Shown here piece after piece: positions 36,421 to 48,688 of a DNA stretch of 64,000 nucleotides. Source of the DNA: Lepturacanthus savala (taxonomy: Eukaryota > Chordata > Actinopteri > Scombriformes > Trichiuridae). The position numbers were made by a program, and so were the translations under genes. Within the stretch, counting starts at the first letter, position 1. Every line of letters starts with the position of its first letter. The stretch lies in assembly GCA_030544235.1 (NCBI GenBank), contig CM060469.1:20276517-20340516 (forward strand), in the 5' to 3' direction. Below the pieces are notes generated by a model that was not told the DNA's origin, made no database searches, and was given only the letters and a program-made list of their open reading frames with translations.

Positions 36421-36992
36421 CCTTCTCTTAGTGTTTCACTTGTTATTGCATGGATCATCATATCTGTTGCATTGTTTGTTACAAAGATCAGCTGATTGAG
36501 CACCGAAACTAGCGGTCTCACTACTGCTTGCTTATTTGCGTTCTCTCTTTACCTGTTACTAACAATTACACCTACTTTTACACATACACACACAGCAATC
36601 GTTGCATGTTCCCTGGGCCCCTTGTCACAGAGCATGTGTTGTGGATAAGTCGCCATCTTGTTTAACACATAAGTGTCTATGAGTATGTCATCCCAGTATA
36701 TGGTTACAAAGAGCTGGTTGACTGAGCCTTTGTACAAATTCAAACCTTCCCCTCGGATCCTTTTTTTCTTAACTGTATGACCTGTGACTAGAGCTAATTA
36801 TAAGGGAACAATCATTGTGAGACTGACTATTATAGTTATTACTCTGGTTTATCCAGTGGTGCCATGTTTACTTTATAAATTTTGATTAGAAAAATCCATT
36901 GAATTTGTATTATTAATCATAATTATTATCTTTAATAATTATTGATTTATGCTAATAACTATTTAGAGCCCCTACACCAGAATGCAGTATAA

Positions 36993-37306
36993 ATAGAGGT
37001 GCAACAATTAACCAATCCAACTATTCTGATAATCAATAATCGATTAGAACACTATTTTAAAAGAAAAAGTCCAAATTCTCTGGTTCTAGCTTCTCAAATC
37101 TGATCATTTTGTTTCCTTAGGCTTCTATAATATTAAACTGATAATCTTTGGGTTGTGGCATGTTGATCTGGACAAAAATACATTTTAGGTTGAATCTTCA
37201 GCTTTGGAAAACAGTGATTGACATTTTGCACCATTTTATGAACCAAACAACTAATCAATTAATCATTTCATTAATCTGTAGATTAATCAAATATCAAAAC
37301 AGCTGA
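36993..37306 (+). mobile_element. GGGCTGCAAC-type MITE
   Basis: Starts AGAGGTGCAACAATTAACC; right end degraded (ATCAAAACAGCTGATAG). Internal AAAGTCCAAATTCTCTGGTTC and GTTGATCTGGACAAAAATAC kept. Confidence 0.78.
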
Positions 37307-39084
37307 TAGTATATAAGTAACAGCTGGGTATGTCACATGATGTTTTCAATAATCATAAGATACAATTTGTTTCTGCTCTTCTGTAGAGAAAAACCTCAGT
37401 TTTTTATGACTACCTTCATAGTCCAAGAAAGTTACACACAGCTTAATGCCATAATTTCTGTGGATAAAATTTGTTCGTAATCATCATCCATCTCATTTAG
37501 ATCCAGCCTCTCTCTATAAGAGCTGCTCACCGAATTGTCAGCAAATTTGTGCAATTCGAAAAATTGATCTTTTCATTTTTTTACTGTTCCCCCTTCCTCC
37601 TCCTCGCCTTCCTCTATCGCAGGTTGCTGTGCTTGGTGATCACTCTCACCGACAGGAACATTCAGGACTATTTCTGTCTGCACACTTTGTTTCTCTCCTC
37701 ATCAGCAGCTTCTATTATTTTTTTTTACCCAGGTTGATAGTTACTGTAGATTTCAACCATATTTTTGACTTTGCAATTTATTACATAAAGGTCTTATAGA
37801 ACTTTATCCATCCTTTCTCTGGCAGATATTAGCTGTAATATTCACAATGGTTTAAATCCTCCAACATGAGTATTTCTTATTCAAGCTGGAACAATTAAAT
37901 AAATAACATTCTGCCAATCTAATATTTGTATCAGCTAATGTGTAATTTTAATGAAAAATACCTTTAGAATATGTGTATATATAAAATAAATAAAATACAC
38001 CACAATGTACAATAAATTAGTATAAAAGTAAAGAAATGAAATTAAGATAAAATTTATTTTAATTCATAAACCTTTAACTCTTAAACTTGCTCTCTAAAGA
38101 TAAAAATGTACATAGAATGGAGAAGTTAAGGCAAACATTGCCCTGAACTGCAGACGAACACGAAGCCGGTTTGTTAAATGTATTGCCTTTCCATAATAAT
38201 GTGACGTACATTATTTCTATAATGGAAATAAACAGAGTGAAGTCAGACAATTCAAAACTGGAAAAGGGGGCAATATAATAGAGTTATTAAAAATAAATGT
38301 GAAATATTGTTGCCTTTTAAGTAGAACCTATTTCCACAACCAGCAGTTACAGAACAATGTTATTAATTTGGAGTCATTATTATATGTCCAGCTCAATCTA
38401 AATCCAATATTCTCTCGCCTTTACCTCGATTTTTGCTCTCTACCAACCCCTGAGGGAAATATGTCACTCTTTAGCTGATAAAAGTTTCTCTTTGCTGTTT
38501 GATGCTGAGCAGATACAGTTTGTTTTTAGAGCTTCATCTTTGAAATCAGGTGCAGCTCAAAAGGACGCTATGATCAAGCCATTTTTTAGAAATGCTGCTC
38601 TGTAGAAAGTAGAAAGTGTTTTAAAAAGTAAACAAGTTAGACAGTCATTAATTATTATTCCAAGGAGAGTAATAATACTATGCCAAGTAAATGAGGCAAA
38701 ATGATAACTGAAACTGATGGATAAATCGTGCATTAATTAACCCTAATCCTAACAAAATCTAGGAATATATTTAAAGACAGAGCTCCCCTGTCAGTACTTT
38801 ATCATCTTAGATCAAGGTGGACACCTTCACTTGTCAAAGAGCAAGAGAGGAGTAAGAAGGTTTATATCTTATATGTGCTCTTCGATGGGAAGTGAGTGAA
38901 AGCTCAAATGGGAAGAACATCTGAACTTTGAAGACGTGGAATGTGACACACTGTGTAGAGGTCATCAACATTTCTTTAACAACAGCAGACATACAATTAC
39001 ATAACATAATCTCATTCAAAGAATAATATTAAACCACTCCAGACAGATTATATAGAATGAATCATCAGGATTCATTCTTGTGGC

Positions 39085-40800
39085 TGTCTCCGAAACCGCT
39101 TACCCATGGTAAAGGATGTCTTCAAGCTGAAGGAGGAGTCCTACAGAGCCTTCTTGGCCTGTGGGACCCCCGAACCAGCTGATGGGTATCGACATGCGGA
39201 GGCCATGCGGAGGCAAAAACCTGGGCGTGGGAGGAGTTCATTGATGCCATGGAGAACAACTTTCGAACAGCTTCGAGGATGTTCTGGACCACCATCCAGC
39301 AGCTCAGGAGCTCAGGGAAGCAGTGCACTGTTGACACTGTGCTCAGTGGGGGTGGGGTGCTGCTGACCTCGACTCGGGACGTCCTGGATCGGTGGGGGGA
39401 ATACTTCGAAGACCTCCTCAATCCCACCAGCACGTCTTCTGTTGAAGAGGCAGAGTTTGGGGCTGAGATCACCAAGGTAGTCAAAAAGTTCCTCGGCGGC
39501 AAGGCCCCGGGGGTGGATAAGATTCGCCCGATTCGAGTTCCTCAAGCCTATGGATGTTGTAGGGTCTTGGTTGACACGTCTCTGCAACATCGCATGGACA
39601 TCGGGGGCAGTGCCTCTGGACTAGCAGACCGGGGTGGTGGTTCCCCTCTATAAAAAGGGGGACCAGAGGGTGTGTTCCAACTATAGAGGAATGACACTCC
39701 TCAGCCTCCCTGGGAAAATCTATTCAGGGGTACTGGAGAGGAGGGGCTGTAAGATAGTCGAACCTCGAATTCAGGAGGAGCAGTGTGGTTTTCGTCCTGG
39801 TCGTGGAACTGTGGACCAGCTCTATACCCTTAGCAGGGTCCTGGAGGGTGCATGGGAGTTTGCCCAACCAGTCTACATGAGTTTTGTGGACTTGGAGAAG
39901 GCGTTGGACCGTGTCTGTCGGGGAGTCCTATGGGGGATGCTCCGGGAGTATGGGGTTCCAGGCCCGTTGACACGGGCTGTCTGGTCCCTCTATGTTCGGT
40001 GCCAGAGTTTGGTCCGCATTGCCGGTAATAAATCAGACTTGTTTCCAGTGGGGATTGGACTCCATCAGGGCTGCCCTTTGTCACCGATTCTGTTCATAAC
40101 TTTAATGGACGGAATTTCTAGGCATAGCCAGGGCGTTGAGGGGCTGTGCTTTGGTGGCCTCATCGGACCATGACCTTCAGCTCTCGCTGGAGCGGTTCGC
40201 AGCCGAGTGTGAAGAGGCTGGGATGAGAATCAACACCTCCAAATCTGAGGCCATGGTTCTTGACCGGAAAAGGGTACAGTGTCGACTCTGGGTCGGGGAT
40301 GAGATCCTGCCTCAGGAGGAGGAGTTCAAGTATCTCAGGGTCTTGTTCACGAGTGGGGGAGGATGGAGCGGGAGATTGACCGACGGATCGGTGCGGCGTC
40401 TGCAGTGATGCGGGCCCTGCATCGGTCCATCGATCTACATTCCTACCTTCACCTATGGTCACGACCTTTGGGTAGTGACCGAAAGAACGAGATCACGAAT
40501 ACAATCTGCAAGGAGCTCAGAGTAGAACCACTGCTCCTCCACATCGAGAGGAGCCAGTTGAGGTGGCTTGGGCATCTAGTGAGGATGCCTCCTGGACGCC
40601 TCCTTGGTGAGGTGGTCCAGGCACGTCCCTCCGGGCTGTGGCCCCAGAAAAGACCCAGGACACACTGGAGAAACTATGTCTCTCGGCTGGTCTGGGAACA
40701 CCTTGGGGTCTCCCCGGAAGAGCTGGAGGAAGTAACCAGGGAGAGGGAAGCCTGGGCTTCCCTGCTGAAGCTGCTGACCCCACGACCCGACGGATAAGAG
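39085..40800 (+). pseudogene. RTE-like LINE, reverse transcriptase with deleted catalytic box
   Basis: Fragments in several frames follow one LINE polyprotein. KLKEESYRAFLACGTPE (39127-39177) and GGKAPGVDKIRP (about 39498-39533) come from the region ahead of the RT domain. An RT frame at 39634-40173 then reads VVPLYKKGDQRVCSNYRGMT, EEQCGFRPGRGTVDQLYTL, FVDLEKALDRV and LHQGCPLSPILFI. LERFAAECEEAGMRI (about 40180-40224) and RSQLRWLGHLVRMPPGRLLG with EELEEVTREREAW (to 40797) give the C-terminus. The FADD-containing strand is missing between 40150 and 40170, and other frame shifts and deletions are present. The apurinic endonuclease end is absent (5' truncation). The C-terminal layout suggests the RTE clade. 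Confidence 0.82.
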
Positions 40801-41324
40801 GGAGAAGACGAAGACGAATTACCTCTTTTTACTATATAATTAATGATTTAGCAGCATATTCACCAAATTATAAAATAATGTAGAATTTGAAGGGACAAAT
40901 TTAGGAGGATTTCTAATATTTAGTATATTTATATTTAGTTAGTCAACATACACTTATATGCTCATATTTTTAATTCAGTGAAGTAGGGAATAAGTCAATG
41001 TGAGTCAAATTCCAATGAGACATGTTTTAGGGTTTATTGCCTTTGTTTTCCTTTTCTCTCTGTTTTGTATCCTGCTCTTCCAACTAAATTGATGCATGAG
41101 GGTTGTTATCTCCTCTCTCTGCAGGTGCCCTGTTTTCCAATTACCTGTTTTTATAACACTGCGTTTTTATTTTGTTCCTTTTTTCCTTAATAGGAACATA
41201 TTCTGAATAATTTAGAGATTGGACCTGGTGGGATGTTTGTTTGGGGGTTTAAGGGATAGGGGGAAGGAAGTGCAGGAAGGTGCTGATATGACATCTATAT
41301 GATTTATATTATTATTAGTGCTGT

Positions 41325-41870
41325 GATTTTAACGCATTAATTCGATTAATTGATTGCGCGTGGCCAGCTCAGGGGTGAAAGTGAACCGGAACTGTCCAGA
41401 ACTACATTCTGTTACAATATTCACGACCGGAAGAAGCTCCCTGTCAAAATCCCATGTTAAATAAAGAAACAATGTACTAAAGTCAGATTAGTTACATTAA
41501 TGCTTGAACAATTCCAGTGTGCTCGTTTCAGTGTAATTACGCTGTTTCGGTGTCTGTGCCATTTGGCACAGAGCGACAAGTCTGAGCGCGTCTCTGGTTG
41601 CTATGCAACGTGAGGCAAGCCGAGCTGAACAAATGCGTTTCTGGTTGGCCGATGGACACGCGGTCATGTTATCAGCAATTGCTATATTGAGCTTAAGTGC
41701 CTATTTGAGACAGCTTTATTTTATTTCTGAATTGTATTTATTTAACTGAATCACTGTATTTGTCATACATTTTTGAAGACAGCTTTATTTAACTGTATTA
41801 CTGTATTTGTTTTACATTTTTGAATTATAATAATGCACGTGCCTTGTTTGCCACTACTACACTGATAGAC
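41325..41870. repeat. Probable mobile-element remnant (unclassified)
   Basis: GTGATTTTAACGCATTAATTCGATTAATTGATTGCGCG resembles the 'TTAACGCGTTAA' terminus of a fish DNA-transposon family. The rest includes a local duplication around 41700-41820 (AGACAGCTTTATT..TGTATT..TTTTGAA, two copies). Assignment is weak. Confidence 0.35.
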
Positions 41871-41879
41871 TAACAAACC

Positions 41880-43634
41880 CTTCTGTGTCATTAGCCCCTG
41901 AACTTCTATCCATGAGGGCCTGCAATGAGTTTGTCTCTTTCTTCATTGACAAACTTCTACAAATTAGACAAGCAGTCACCACCTCCATGCCAGATACAGG
42001 ATAAATGTTGTCCCAACTAAACTATGATGGCATGACAAAATTTGATCCAATTTGATCAACCATAAAACCTGGAGGACATTATACAGCATCTGAAATCCTC
42101 CTCCTGCTGTCTGGACATTCTGCCAACAGGCTTCTCAAAAAAGGTTTCTAACTGCATATCCTCAGATCTCCCACACATTGTAAACACATCTCTTGTCTCA
42201 GGTGTATTCCCACAGGCCCTGAAAACTGCAGTCATCAAGACACTTCTAAAAAAGAACAATTTAGACAATTCAGTATTGAATAACTAACCAGCTGACTAAT
42301 TTTATGGCACTGAACAACTGTGTTGATGTCTTCCGACCGTACCACAGCGCTGACACATTTCTCAAGTCTGTCAAGTCTTCAAGGTTCAATTCTGGGGCCT
42401 CTACTTATCAACATTTACATGCTCCCACTAGCTAATATTATGGATAAAACATAATAAATTGGGCGACATGGTGGCGCAGGGGTTAGCGCTGTTGCCTCAC
42501 AGCAAGAAGGTCGCAGGTTCAAGACCTCCGGGGTCTGGGACCTTTCTGTGTGGAGTTTGCATGTTCTCCCGTGTCTGTGTGGGTTTTCACCGGGTACTCC
42601 GGCTTCCTCCCACAGTCCAAAAACATGCTCAGGTTAATTGGCAACTCTAAATTGTCCATAGGTGTGAGTGTGTGAGTGAATGGTGTGTGTGCCCCACGAT
42701 TGGCTGGCGACCATCTGGGGTGTATCCCTGCCTCTCGCCGTAACGCGCGGGGATAGGCTCCAGCAGACCCCTGCGACCCTAATGAGGAATAAGCAGGTAT
42801 AGAAAATGACTGACTGACTGACATAATAAATTATTATAATTATGCAGATGACACACAAATTTGCATCAGCATATCACCAGGAGTAAATACATTGAACAAA
42901 TCAATGACTGGATGTGCCACAACTATTTCCAATTAAACCATGATAAAACTGAGGTAATTGTTTTTGGAGCCAAAGAGGAAGGATTAAAAGTCAGCACTCA
43001 GCTTCAATCAGTGCTGTTAAAGCCCACAAACCAAGCTAGAAATCTGGCTGTAGTTATGGACTCAGCAAAGTCAGCATACTATCGCCTGAAGAATATATCA
43101 AGGATTAATTATGTCTCAGCAAGATTTGGAAAAGCTTGTCCTGTGTGTCTGTGCTTTTATTTTCAGTAGATTTGACTAATGAAACAGGGTCTTTACAGGC
43201 CTCTCTAAAAGGTCAATTTGAGAGCTGCAGGTAATTCAGAATGCTGCCGCTCGCAACCTCACTAAGATCATTACACTCCAGTTCTGAGGTCCTCGCACTG
43301 GCTTCCTGTATGCCAAAAAATTAACTTTAAATATAATATATCTCTGATCTGCTGATCCCTCATGAAGCATCCAGACCTCTTAGATGGTCTGGGACAGATC
43401 TGCTTTCTGTTCCCAGAATCAGAACCAAACCTGGACAAGCAGCATTCTGGAACAAACTCCTAGATAACTGCAAGTCTGCTGCAACTCTCACTGTTTTTAA
43501 GTAGGAGCTGAAGATTTTTCTGTTTGCTGCTGCTTATAGCTGATGTCATTTCTTAATTAACTTAATGTTTTATATAAAGCACTTTGAATTACCTTGTTGT
43601 TGAAATGTGCTATGCAAATCAACTTGCCTTGCCT
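41880..43634 (+). pseudogene. L2-like LINE (RT and 3' end), interrupted by a SINE
   Basis: The first part (42060-42290) reads LEDIIQHLKSSSCCLDILPT and NTSLVSGVFPQALKTAVIK, the region ahead of the RT fingers. After a deletion, GSILGPLL.NIYMLPLANIM leads into the SINE at 42461-42822. After the SINE come YNYADDTQICISISPG (the catalytic YADD, 42837-42884) and IEQINDWMCHNYFQLNHDKT (from 42894). The downstream half is broken. The 3' end is the usual CACTTTGAATTACCTTGTTG..CAAATCAACTTGCCTTGCC (to about 43634). 5'-truncated and non-functional. Confidence 0.83.
42461..42822 (+). mobile_element. tRNA-derived SINE copy C (inside the L2-like LINE)
   Basis: Starts GGGCGACATGGTGGCGCAGG and ends in the TGAC tail. 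Perfect target duplication ATAATAAATT (42451-42460 and 42823-42832). Inserted between the GPLL and YADD regions of the LINE, so it is the younger insertion. Confidence 0.92.
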
Positions 43635-43636
43635 AA

Positions 43637-43900
43637 GGCTTATTATCGAAATGATTAATCAATTAAGTTTGCTCCATAAAATGGTGTAAATGGTTTATCA
43701 CTGTTTCCTAAATCTTAAGATTCAACCAAAAATGTCTTTTTTGTCCAGACCAACAGTCCACAACCCAAAGATCATCAGTTTCAACCAGAAAATTTTGACA
43801 TTTTCTTCTTAAAAATGACTCAAATCGATTAATTAATTTTCAAGATAGTTAGCAATTAATCTAATAGCTGGCAATTAATCAACTAATCGCTGCAGCTCTA
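43637..43900 (+). mobile_element. GGGCTGCAAC-type MITE, left end missing
   Basis: Begins inside the family consensus (TTATCGAAATGATTAATCAATTAAG) directly after the LINE 3' tail and ends TCGCTGCAGCTCTA. Confidence 0.78.
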
Positions 43901-44099
43901 TTTTGTACATTGTTGTATTAATCAGCTCAAACGCTATGAAACCAAAAATAATAAAGAGAATGTTGAACAAAACACAAACATTAGAAATGAAATACATTTG
44001 GATTTTATGCAGCTGGTCGGACAAATCAAACAATTTGGAGAGGTCACTTTGATGTGGATCATTCACATTGATCATTCATGATGATTTCCAACATTAGAC

Positions 44100-45201
44100 C
44101 AGTGATTTTCAACCTGTGGGCCGCAGAGGTATTGCGGGTGGGCTGCGAAATCCTTTTCTAAAAATCTAAAAAAAAAAAAAAGTTCTATCCTGAAACATAT
44201 GTATTGATGAGTCTTTTGGAGTATATCTTTCAAAGCAAAAGGTGAACTTGGTTGTTATTGACTGTTGATAGAACGGCAAAGTCGGAATAACAACTCAGTC
44301 GTTATCGCAGCTACACTGTTGACGTGATGCAGTTTTTTTCTTTTGCTGTTTTTTTTCTTTCGTTCTTGTACCAGGATGCAGCGTGTGTGTATCGGTGCAT
44401 ATCGATATCAAAGAGAAAATGCTTTTATTACAAATATTGAAGCACAGGTTAGAGAAAAAAAACAGCCAAAACACACATTTCCCCTTATTTAACATATTCT
44501 GGACTGTTTGTACCAAACGTTTTTCTTCTTTCGCCTGTTTTTCTTTCGGTTTTGTACCGGACTTTTTTTTTTTTCTGATCCTAATACTTCAAGAGACAAC
44601 CGGGATGCAGTGTGTGTTTGTAGCTCATTGGTATCAAAGAAAAAAATATTTTATTACAAATCTTGAAGTAGAAGCGACAGAGAAGCCATTTTCTGAGGCA
44701 TCTGTAAACCACCACGGCTGAACTGCCAATCACAGCCCTTGCGGTCCACGTCGACATGACACGTAGTCAGGATTTTTTGGAGGTGACGTCAGTCTACGGC
44801 ATAGGGGTCTGTGTCGACGCAGAAGTATAAACTAAGTTCTACGAAGCGTTGAAGTTTTCACATTAAAATGATAAAAATGCTATGATTTCCATGTCAATAA
44901 GTTGACATTAGTATAAAAGTAATATCAATGAATACGTTGTGAGCTTCATGTATATTCCATAATAAGTCCTAGGCCTAAATGCTTCACAGCAAAATGATAA
45001 AAATGCCCTGTTGTGATTTTCCTGCTATTTCATATTAATTCAAATCAGCCCTAAATGTTACTTTTTTTTTACATTAAAATAGCAAAGTGGTCTAAAAATG
45101 CATTCATTTACTTCTGTATTTTTTATTGGGTCAGAGGTGGGCCACAGACATTTAGGAGATTTCCAAGTGCGCCCTGAGCTGGAAAAGGTTGGGAACCCCT
45201 G
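44100..45201. mobile_element. hAT-type non-autonomous DNA transposon, 1102 bp
   Basis: Left end CAGTGATTTTCAACCTGTGG and right end (read inward) CAGGGGTTCCCAACCTTTTC are imperfect inverted repeats of hAT type. An exact 8-bp duplication CATTAGAC flanks it (44092-44099 and 45202-45209), the length expected for hAT. No transposase frame. The interior has two diverged copies of an approximately 100-bp unit (GATGCAGYGTGTGT..TATCAAAGA..TTTTATTACAAAT..TTGAAG, from 44373 and 44604). A CpG-bearing stretch near 44735-44845 (GACATGACACGTAGTCAGG; TGTCGACGCAGAAGTATAAAC) may be a second, nested element. Confidence 0.88.
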
Positions 45202-45275
45202 CATTAGACAAACAATGACAATGTAGGTGTGATGTTATGTGTGTTTCTGATGATGAGATAGGTGAATGGACTCAC

Positions 45276-45382
45276 TGTTCTTTCTGTACAGCAGGATTTC
45301 GAAGCAGTTGGACTCATAGTTGTCAAACGTCTGCCGGACTTTGTCTATGGTTTTCTTGTCTGTCAACTCTCCATACATAAAA
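45276..45382 (-). CDS. kcnh5: kcnh5 coding exon 3: central PAS domain (residues 66-102)
   Basis: Acceptor CTTCCCAG/TTTTATG at 45382 and donor AAGAACA/GTGAGT after 45276; 107 nt, completes Ser66 and gives the first base of Arg102. Encodes FMYGELTDKKTIDKVRQTFD then NYESNCFEILLYRKN. This is the middle of the PAS fold (helices and the strand leading to residue 101). FMYGELTDK and NYESNCFE are KCNH5-like; KCNH1 differs in the second phrase. The acceptor is only 75 bp from the hAT insertion at 45201. Confidence 0.96.
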
Positions 45383-46034
45383 CTGGGAAGGCAATAAAGA
45401 AAAACAACAATTAATCAGTAATGACCCTGTCACTTCATTGCTGTCTTACAGTATATCACATGTGTTGGTAATGTCGTTGTCGATATGTTATCGTTCCAGT
45501 ATCCATTATGTTTCAGTTGTTCTTTATAGGCTAGAAAGTAAATTGACGGAGCCACAGCATAAATTTAGCTCACAGTGAAGCTTTGTAGATTGGTGCTGCC
45601 TGCATTTCCTGGCATGACTGTAATTATTCTTTAACAGGCTTGGGACATTTTAATCTGGTAATATAATTAGTCTGAGTGATTACATTCTTTCCAGCAGCTG
45701 AAGCATCTTCTAGGACTAACACACAGATAAGTGCAAATGCACACATCCACAAGTTGTGTCGAGTATAGTTTTCCCCTTTCTGCAATTTAATTCATGTCCT
45801 GACAGTGAAGACACTGCTCACTGGCTTATAGTAGGAAGACACAGGATGCTGGTTTTCAATTAAAAGTGGCCTTTTATTTAGTCTGTTCTGATTGACCAGC
45901 TCTTTAACTTCAGAGGCAAAAACAGGAAACACTATAGTAGAAGGATTTCACTACTTTTTTTTGTTCTTTAGTCAGAATGTCAACTTCTCTAATACATACG
46001 CACATGGAATAACGATAGAAACAAAAGCTACAGA

Positions 46035-46343
46035 ATAGAGCTGCAACGATTAGTCAATTAATCAATTGCCAAATATTACATTAATTGCTAACTATTTTTT
46101 TTACAATTGATTTGAGTCATTTTTAAGAATACAATTTCCAAATTCCCTGGTTCCAGCTTCTCAAATCTGATTATTTTCTGGTTTCTTAAGTCTTCTCTAA
46201 TAGTAAAGTAATGATCTTTTGGTTGTGGACTGTTTGTCTGGACAAAAAAAAAAGAAAAAAAAAGTCATTTTAGATTGATTAATTGTGATATAATTGATAG
46301 ATTAATACATTAATGCAGTGTCAGAATATTCATTTCAGCCCTA
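46035..46343 (+). mobile_element. GGGCTGCAAC-type MITE
   Basis: Starts ATAGAGCTGCAACGATTAGTC and ends ATTCATTTCAGCCCTAC; an A-rich expansion follows GTCTGGACAAAA at 46239. Confidence 0.82.
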
Positions 46344-47404
46344 CTACAGAACAGACTGTTTATAGGAATATGTGACTAGTACACATCAAGCATATTATGT
46401 TTAAACCTTCTCTTGTTATTATTACTTGGCTTTTGACCAAGTGATTTTGCTATTGTTTGTTTTACGTTTTTATATTTTTATGATTTTTGTGTGCAGCACT
46501 TTGTTTCAACCGTGGTTGTTTTTAAAGTGCCCTATAAATAAAGTTGAGCACTAAACCTACAAAAGGGGAGCTTCATAAATTCCCCAGTGATTTGGAGAAG
46601 GCCTCTGCAGTGTGGACACTTACTGTAAACTCCTGACAACAGACACAAACCTACACAATTCTTAATAAACACTTTGATCATCTGTACTTCTTCTCTGGAT
46701 TGTTTGGACTATTGGGAAACAGAAAATCAAAAATGACGCACAGGGTCCCATTAACAAGCCACCGTCCTCCATCACTGTGGCAGCAGTAGGTTAAGTTCTT
46801 TCAGGCTCTTTCTCATTGTCACGTCTGAATGGATTTTCGGCCTCAGTGTCCACAGCAGCAGGCAGCGGAGGGAGAAATCCCAGTGTCCCGATTCTCACTT
46901 AGCTCAGTGTCCGAGGAGCCTTTTTAGCCGCTGGCTAGTCAAGGCCGTTACCCACGGCTGAGTCTGAGAGGCGCCTGAGGACAGGAATTGTCCTTTGGAG
47001 TCAGATTTTAAAACGTCTTGACTGACAGGTGAGCAAGATGCTGACCTCGAACCGGACCGGGCAGAGCTCCCCTAGCTGCTCAAAACGGGATTCATTTCAC
47101 TGTCTCTCTGAGGAATTTGTCCTCTCATTTTTTTCCTACTCTCTTATTTTTTCACTCTGCTGAGCTCCACATTTGTTGAAGCAGGTCTCAAATGATAATG
47201 AACTTAGTAGCATAAACAGCTCTCAGAGTAGCATGCTGCAGTTTTTATGATGACTATAGCAGAAGTAGGGGTGGCAAAAAAGTCATTTTCATCTTTATCC
47301 TCTCTCTCTGCTTAAATAATGGATGAAACCATTTTTAAATAGGACATTCGCTGATGTTTGCAGGATGAAGAACACTTTTTGAAGGGCATGTTTTAGTTTA
47401 AAAA

Positions 47405-47696
47405 ATAATGACTGGCAATTTGATTGTTGATTAATCTATCGATTTTTGAAATGATTAAAATCAATTAATTGTTTGGTTCATAAAATGGTGTAAAATGTCA
47501 TTTTTTGCCCAAAACAATAGTCCACAACCCAAAGATCATCAGTTTACTATTATAGAAGACCAAAGAAACCAGAAAATAATCAGATTCGAGAAGCTGGAAC
47601 CAGAGAATTTGGACATTTTCTTCTTATCAATGACTCAAATCAATTAATGGATTATCAAAATAGTTGTCAAATAATTGATTGATCATTGCAGCTCTA
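47405..47696 (+). mobile_element. GGGCTGCAAC-type MITE
   Basis: Left end degraded; ACAATAGTCCACAACCCAAAG, GACCAAAGAAACCAG and right end ATTGCAGCTCTAC clear. Lies 230 bp downstream of exon 2. Confidence 0.8.
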
Positions 47697-47928
47697 CTTG
47701 TGTGGTTATAGAGATGCTTTTGCCATCGAAATATATGTATTTTTATGTCCCAATTTAACTGAAGCATTTAAACCATTAAAAACACATAAACCCAGCAGCT
47801 AAACATGACATATGATGGTATATTAGACAAGTGCGATTACAATAAAGCAACAAGCATAAGGGGTCATTATTGCTCCATTACCACACTGAATAATAATGAT
47901 TTAATGTTGTGTAAAATCATTTTTTTAC

Positions 47929-48052
47929 CTGCATGTGCTGCTCTTCTGCATGACCTCAGCCCTGTGGAATCCAGACAGTTTGCAGAATCCGTCATTGCTG
48001 TAAACTACAGGCCACTCCACAATCTGGGCGTTTCCCAGGAGGAAGCTGGTCT
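47929..48052 (-). CDS. kcnh5: kcnh5 coding exon 2: start of PAS domain (residues 25-66)
   Basis: Acceptor TCTGTTAG/AGACCAG at 48052 and donor ACATGCAG/GTAAAA after 47929; 124 nt, completing Glu25 and giving two bases of Ser66. Encodes ETSFLLGNAQIVEWPVVYSN then DGFCKLSGFHRAEVMQKSST and C. NAQIVEWPVVYSNDGFC is the first PAS strand and helix of EAG channels and GFHRAEVMQKSS the next helix. FLLGNAQIVxWPVVYSN fits KCNH5; KCNH1 typically has FVLG and PIVYSN. No damage seen. Confidence 0.97.
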
Positions 48053-48688
48053 CTAACAGAAGCACAGACCAGAACACATCAGCACAACAGACAGCATCAT
48101 GTATGACAAATAGATAAAAGGCTGCAAGTTGGCAGGCAGGTGGAGTGACTGCAGGAAACATAAAATACGCTTTGTCTGTTTGCAGGAAAAGTGAAAATTG
48201 ATCAGAGCAGAACAAAGATTGAAGTAAAACCGTGGCCAAAATACAAGGATTAAGAGGGGAAGATGGCACCTGCACGGTTGGTTGGGCTCTGTACTCGCTG
48301 TATCGCTTGCCAAATCAATTAAATTCCCACTCTCTGCTAAAATTCTCTGCCCATTTTTATGACAAATCAGCAAAGTCCTACATAAGCTGAGAAGCAGAAG
48401 ATTTGTGTCCATAGACAGAAAATGGCAGTTTGGTTTCAGACAATGATTCCCCAGAGTCAGCTACTTGTGTAAAATTAAAACATAAAACAGACGCTTGATT
48501 AAACGTCATAGATGCAGCGTTCCTTTTTTTTTAAGAAAAAAGGGCATTTAACACTGTAAATCACAACATGCAATGACAAAACTATGTTCAATTTGTCAAA
48601 ATGCAGTCATGGTTCAATTTATATTTAAAAAGACTAAAATGCATTAAAAGGAATAACGTTAACGTATATAAATGAGTTGCGAGAAATA

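Larger units (their letters stand above)
32068..45275 (-). other. kcnh5: kcnh5 intron 3 (13208 bp)
   Basis: GTGAGT donor and CTGCAG acceptor. The largest complete intron and mostly mobile elements: MITEs at 32301, 33651, 36993 and 43637, LINE remnants 32705-33200 and 34050-34460, LTR-element remnant 34980-36420, RTE-like LINE 39085-40800, L2-like LINE 41880-43634 with a nested SINE, hAT element 44100-45201. Stretches 37310-39080 and 40800-41320 hold nothing recognised. Confidence 0.85.
45383..47928 (-). other. kcnh5: kcnh5 intron 2 (2546 bp)
   Basis: GTAAAA donor and CCCAG acceptor. Holds two MITEs (46035-46343 and 47405-47696). A LINE-tail-like CCCTATAAATAAAGTTGAGC is at 46530-46549. A GC-richer unassigned segment (about 46800-47090) contains ACCGGACCGGGC. 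The rest has nothing recognised. Confidence 0.85.
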
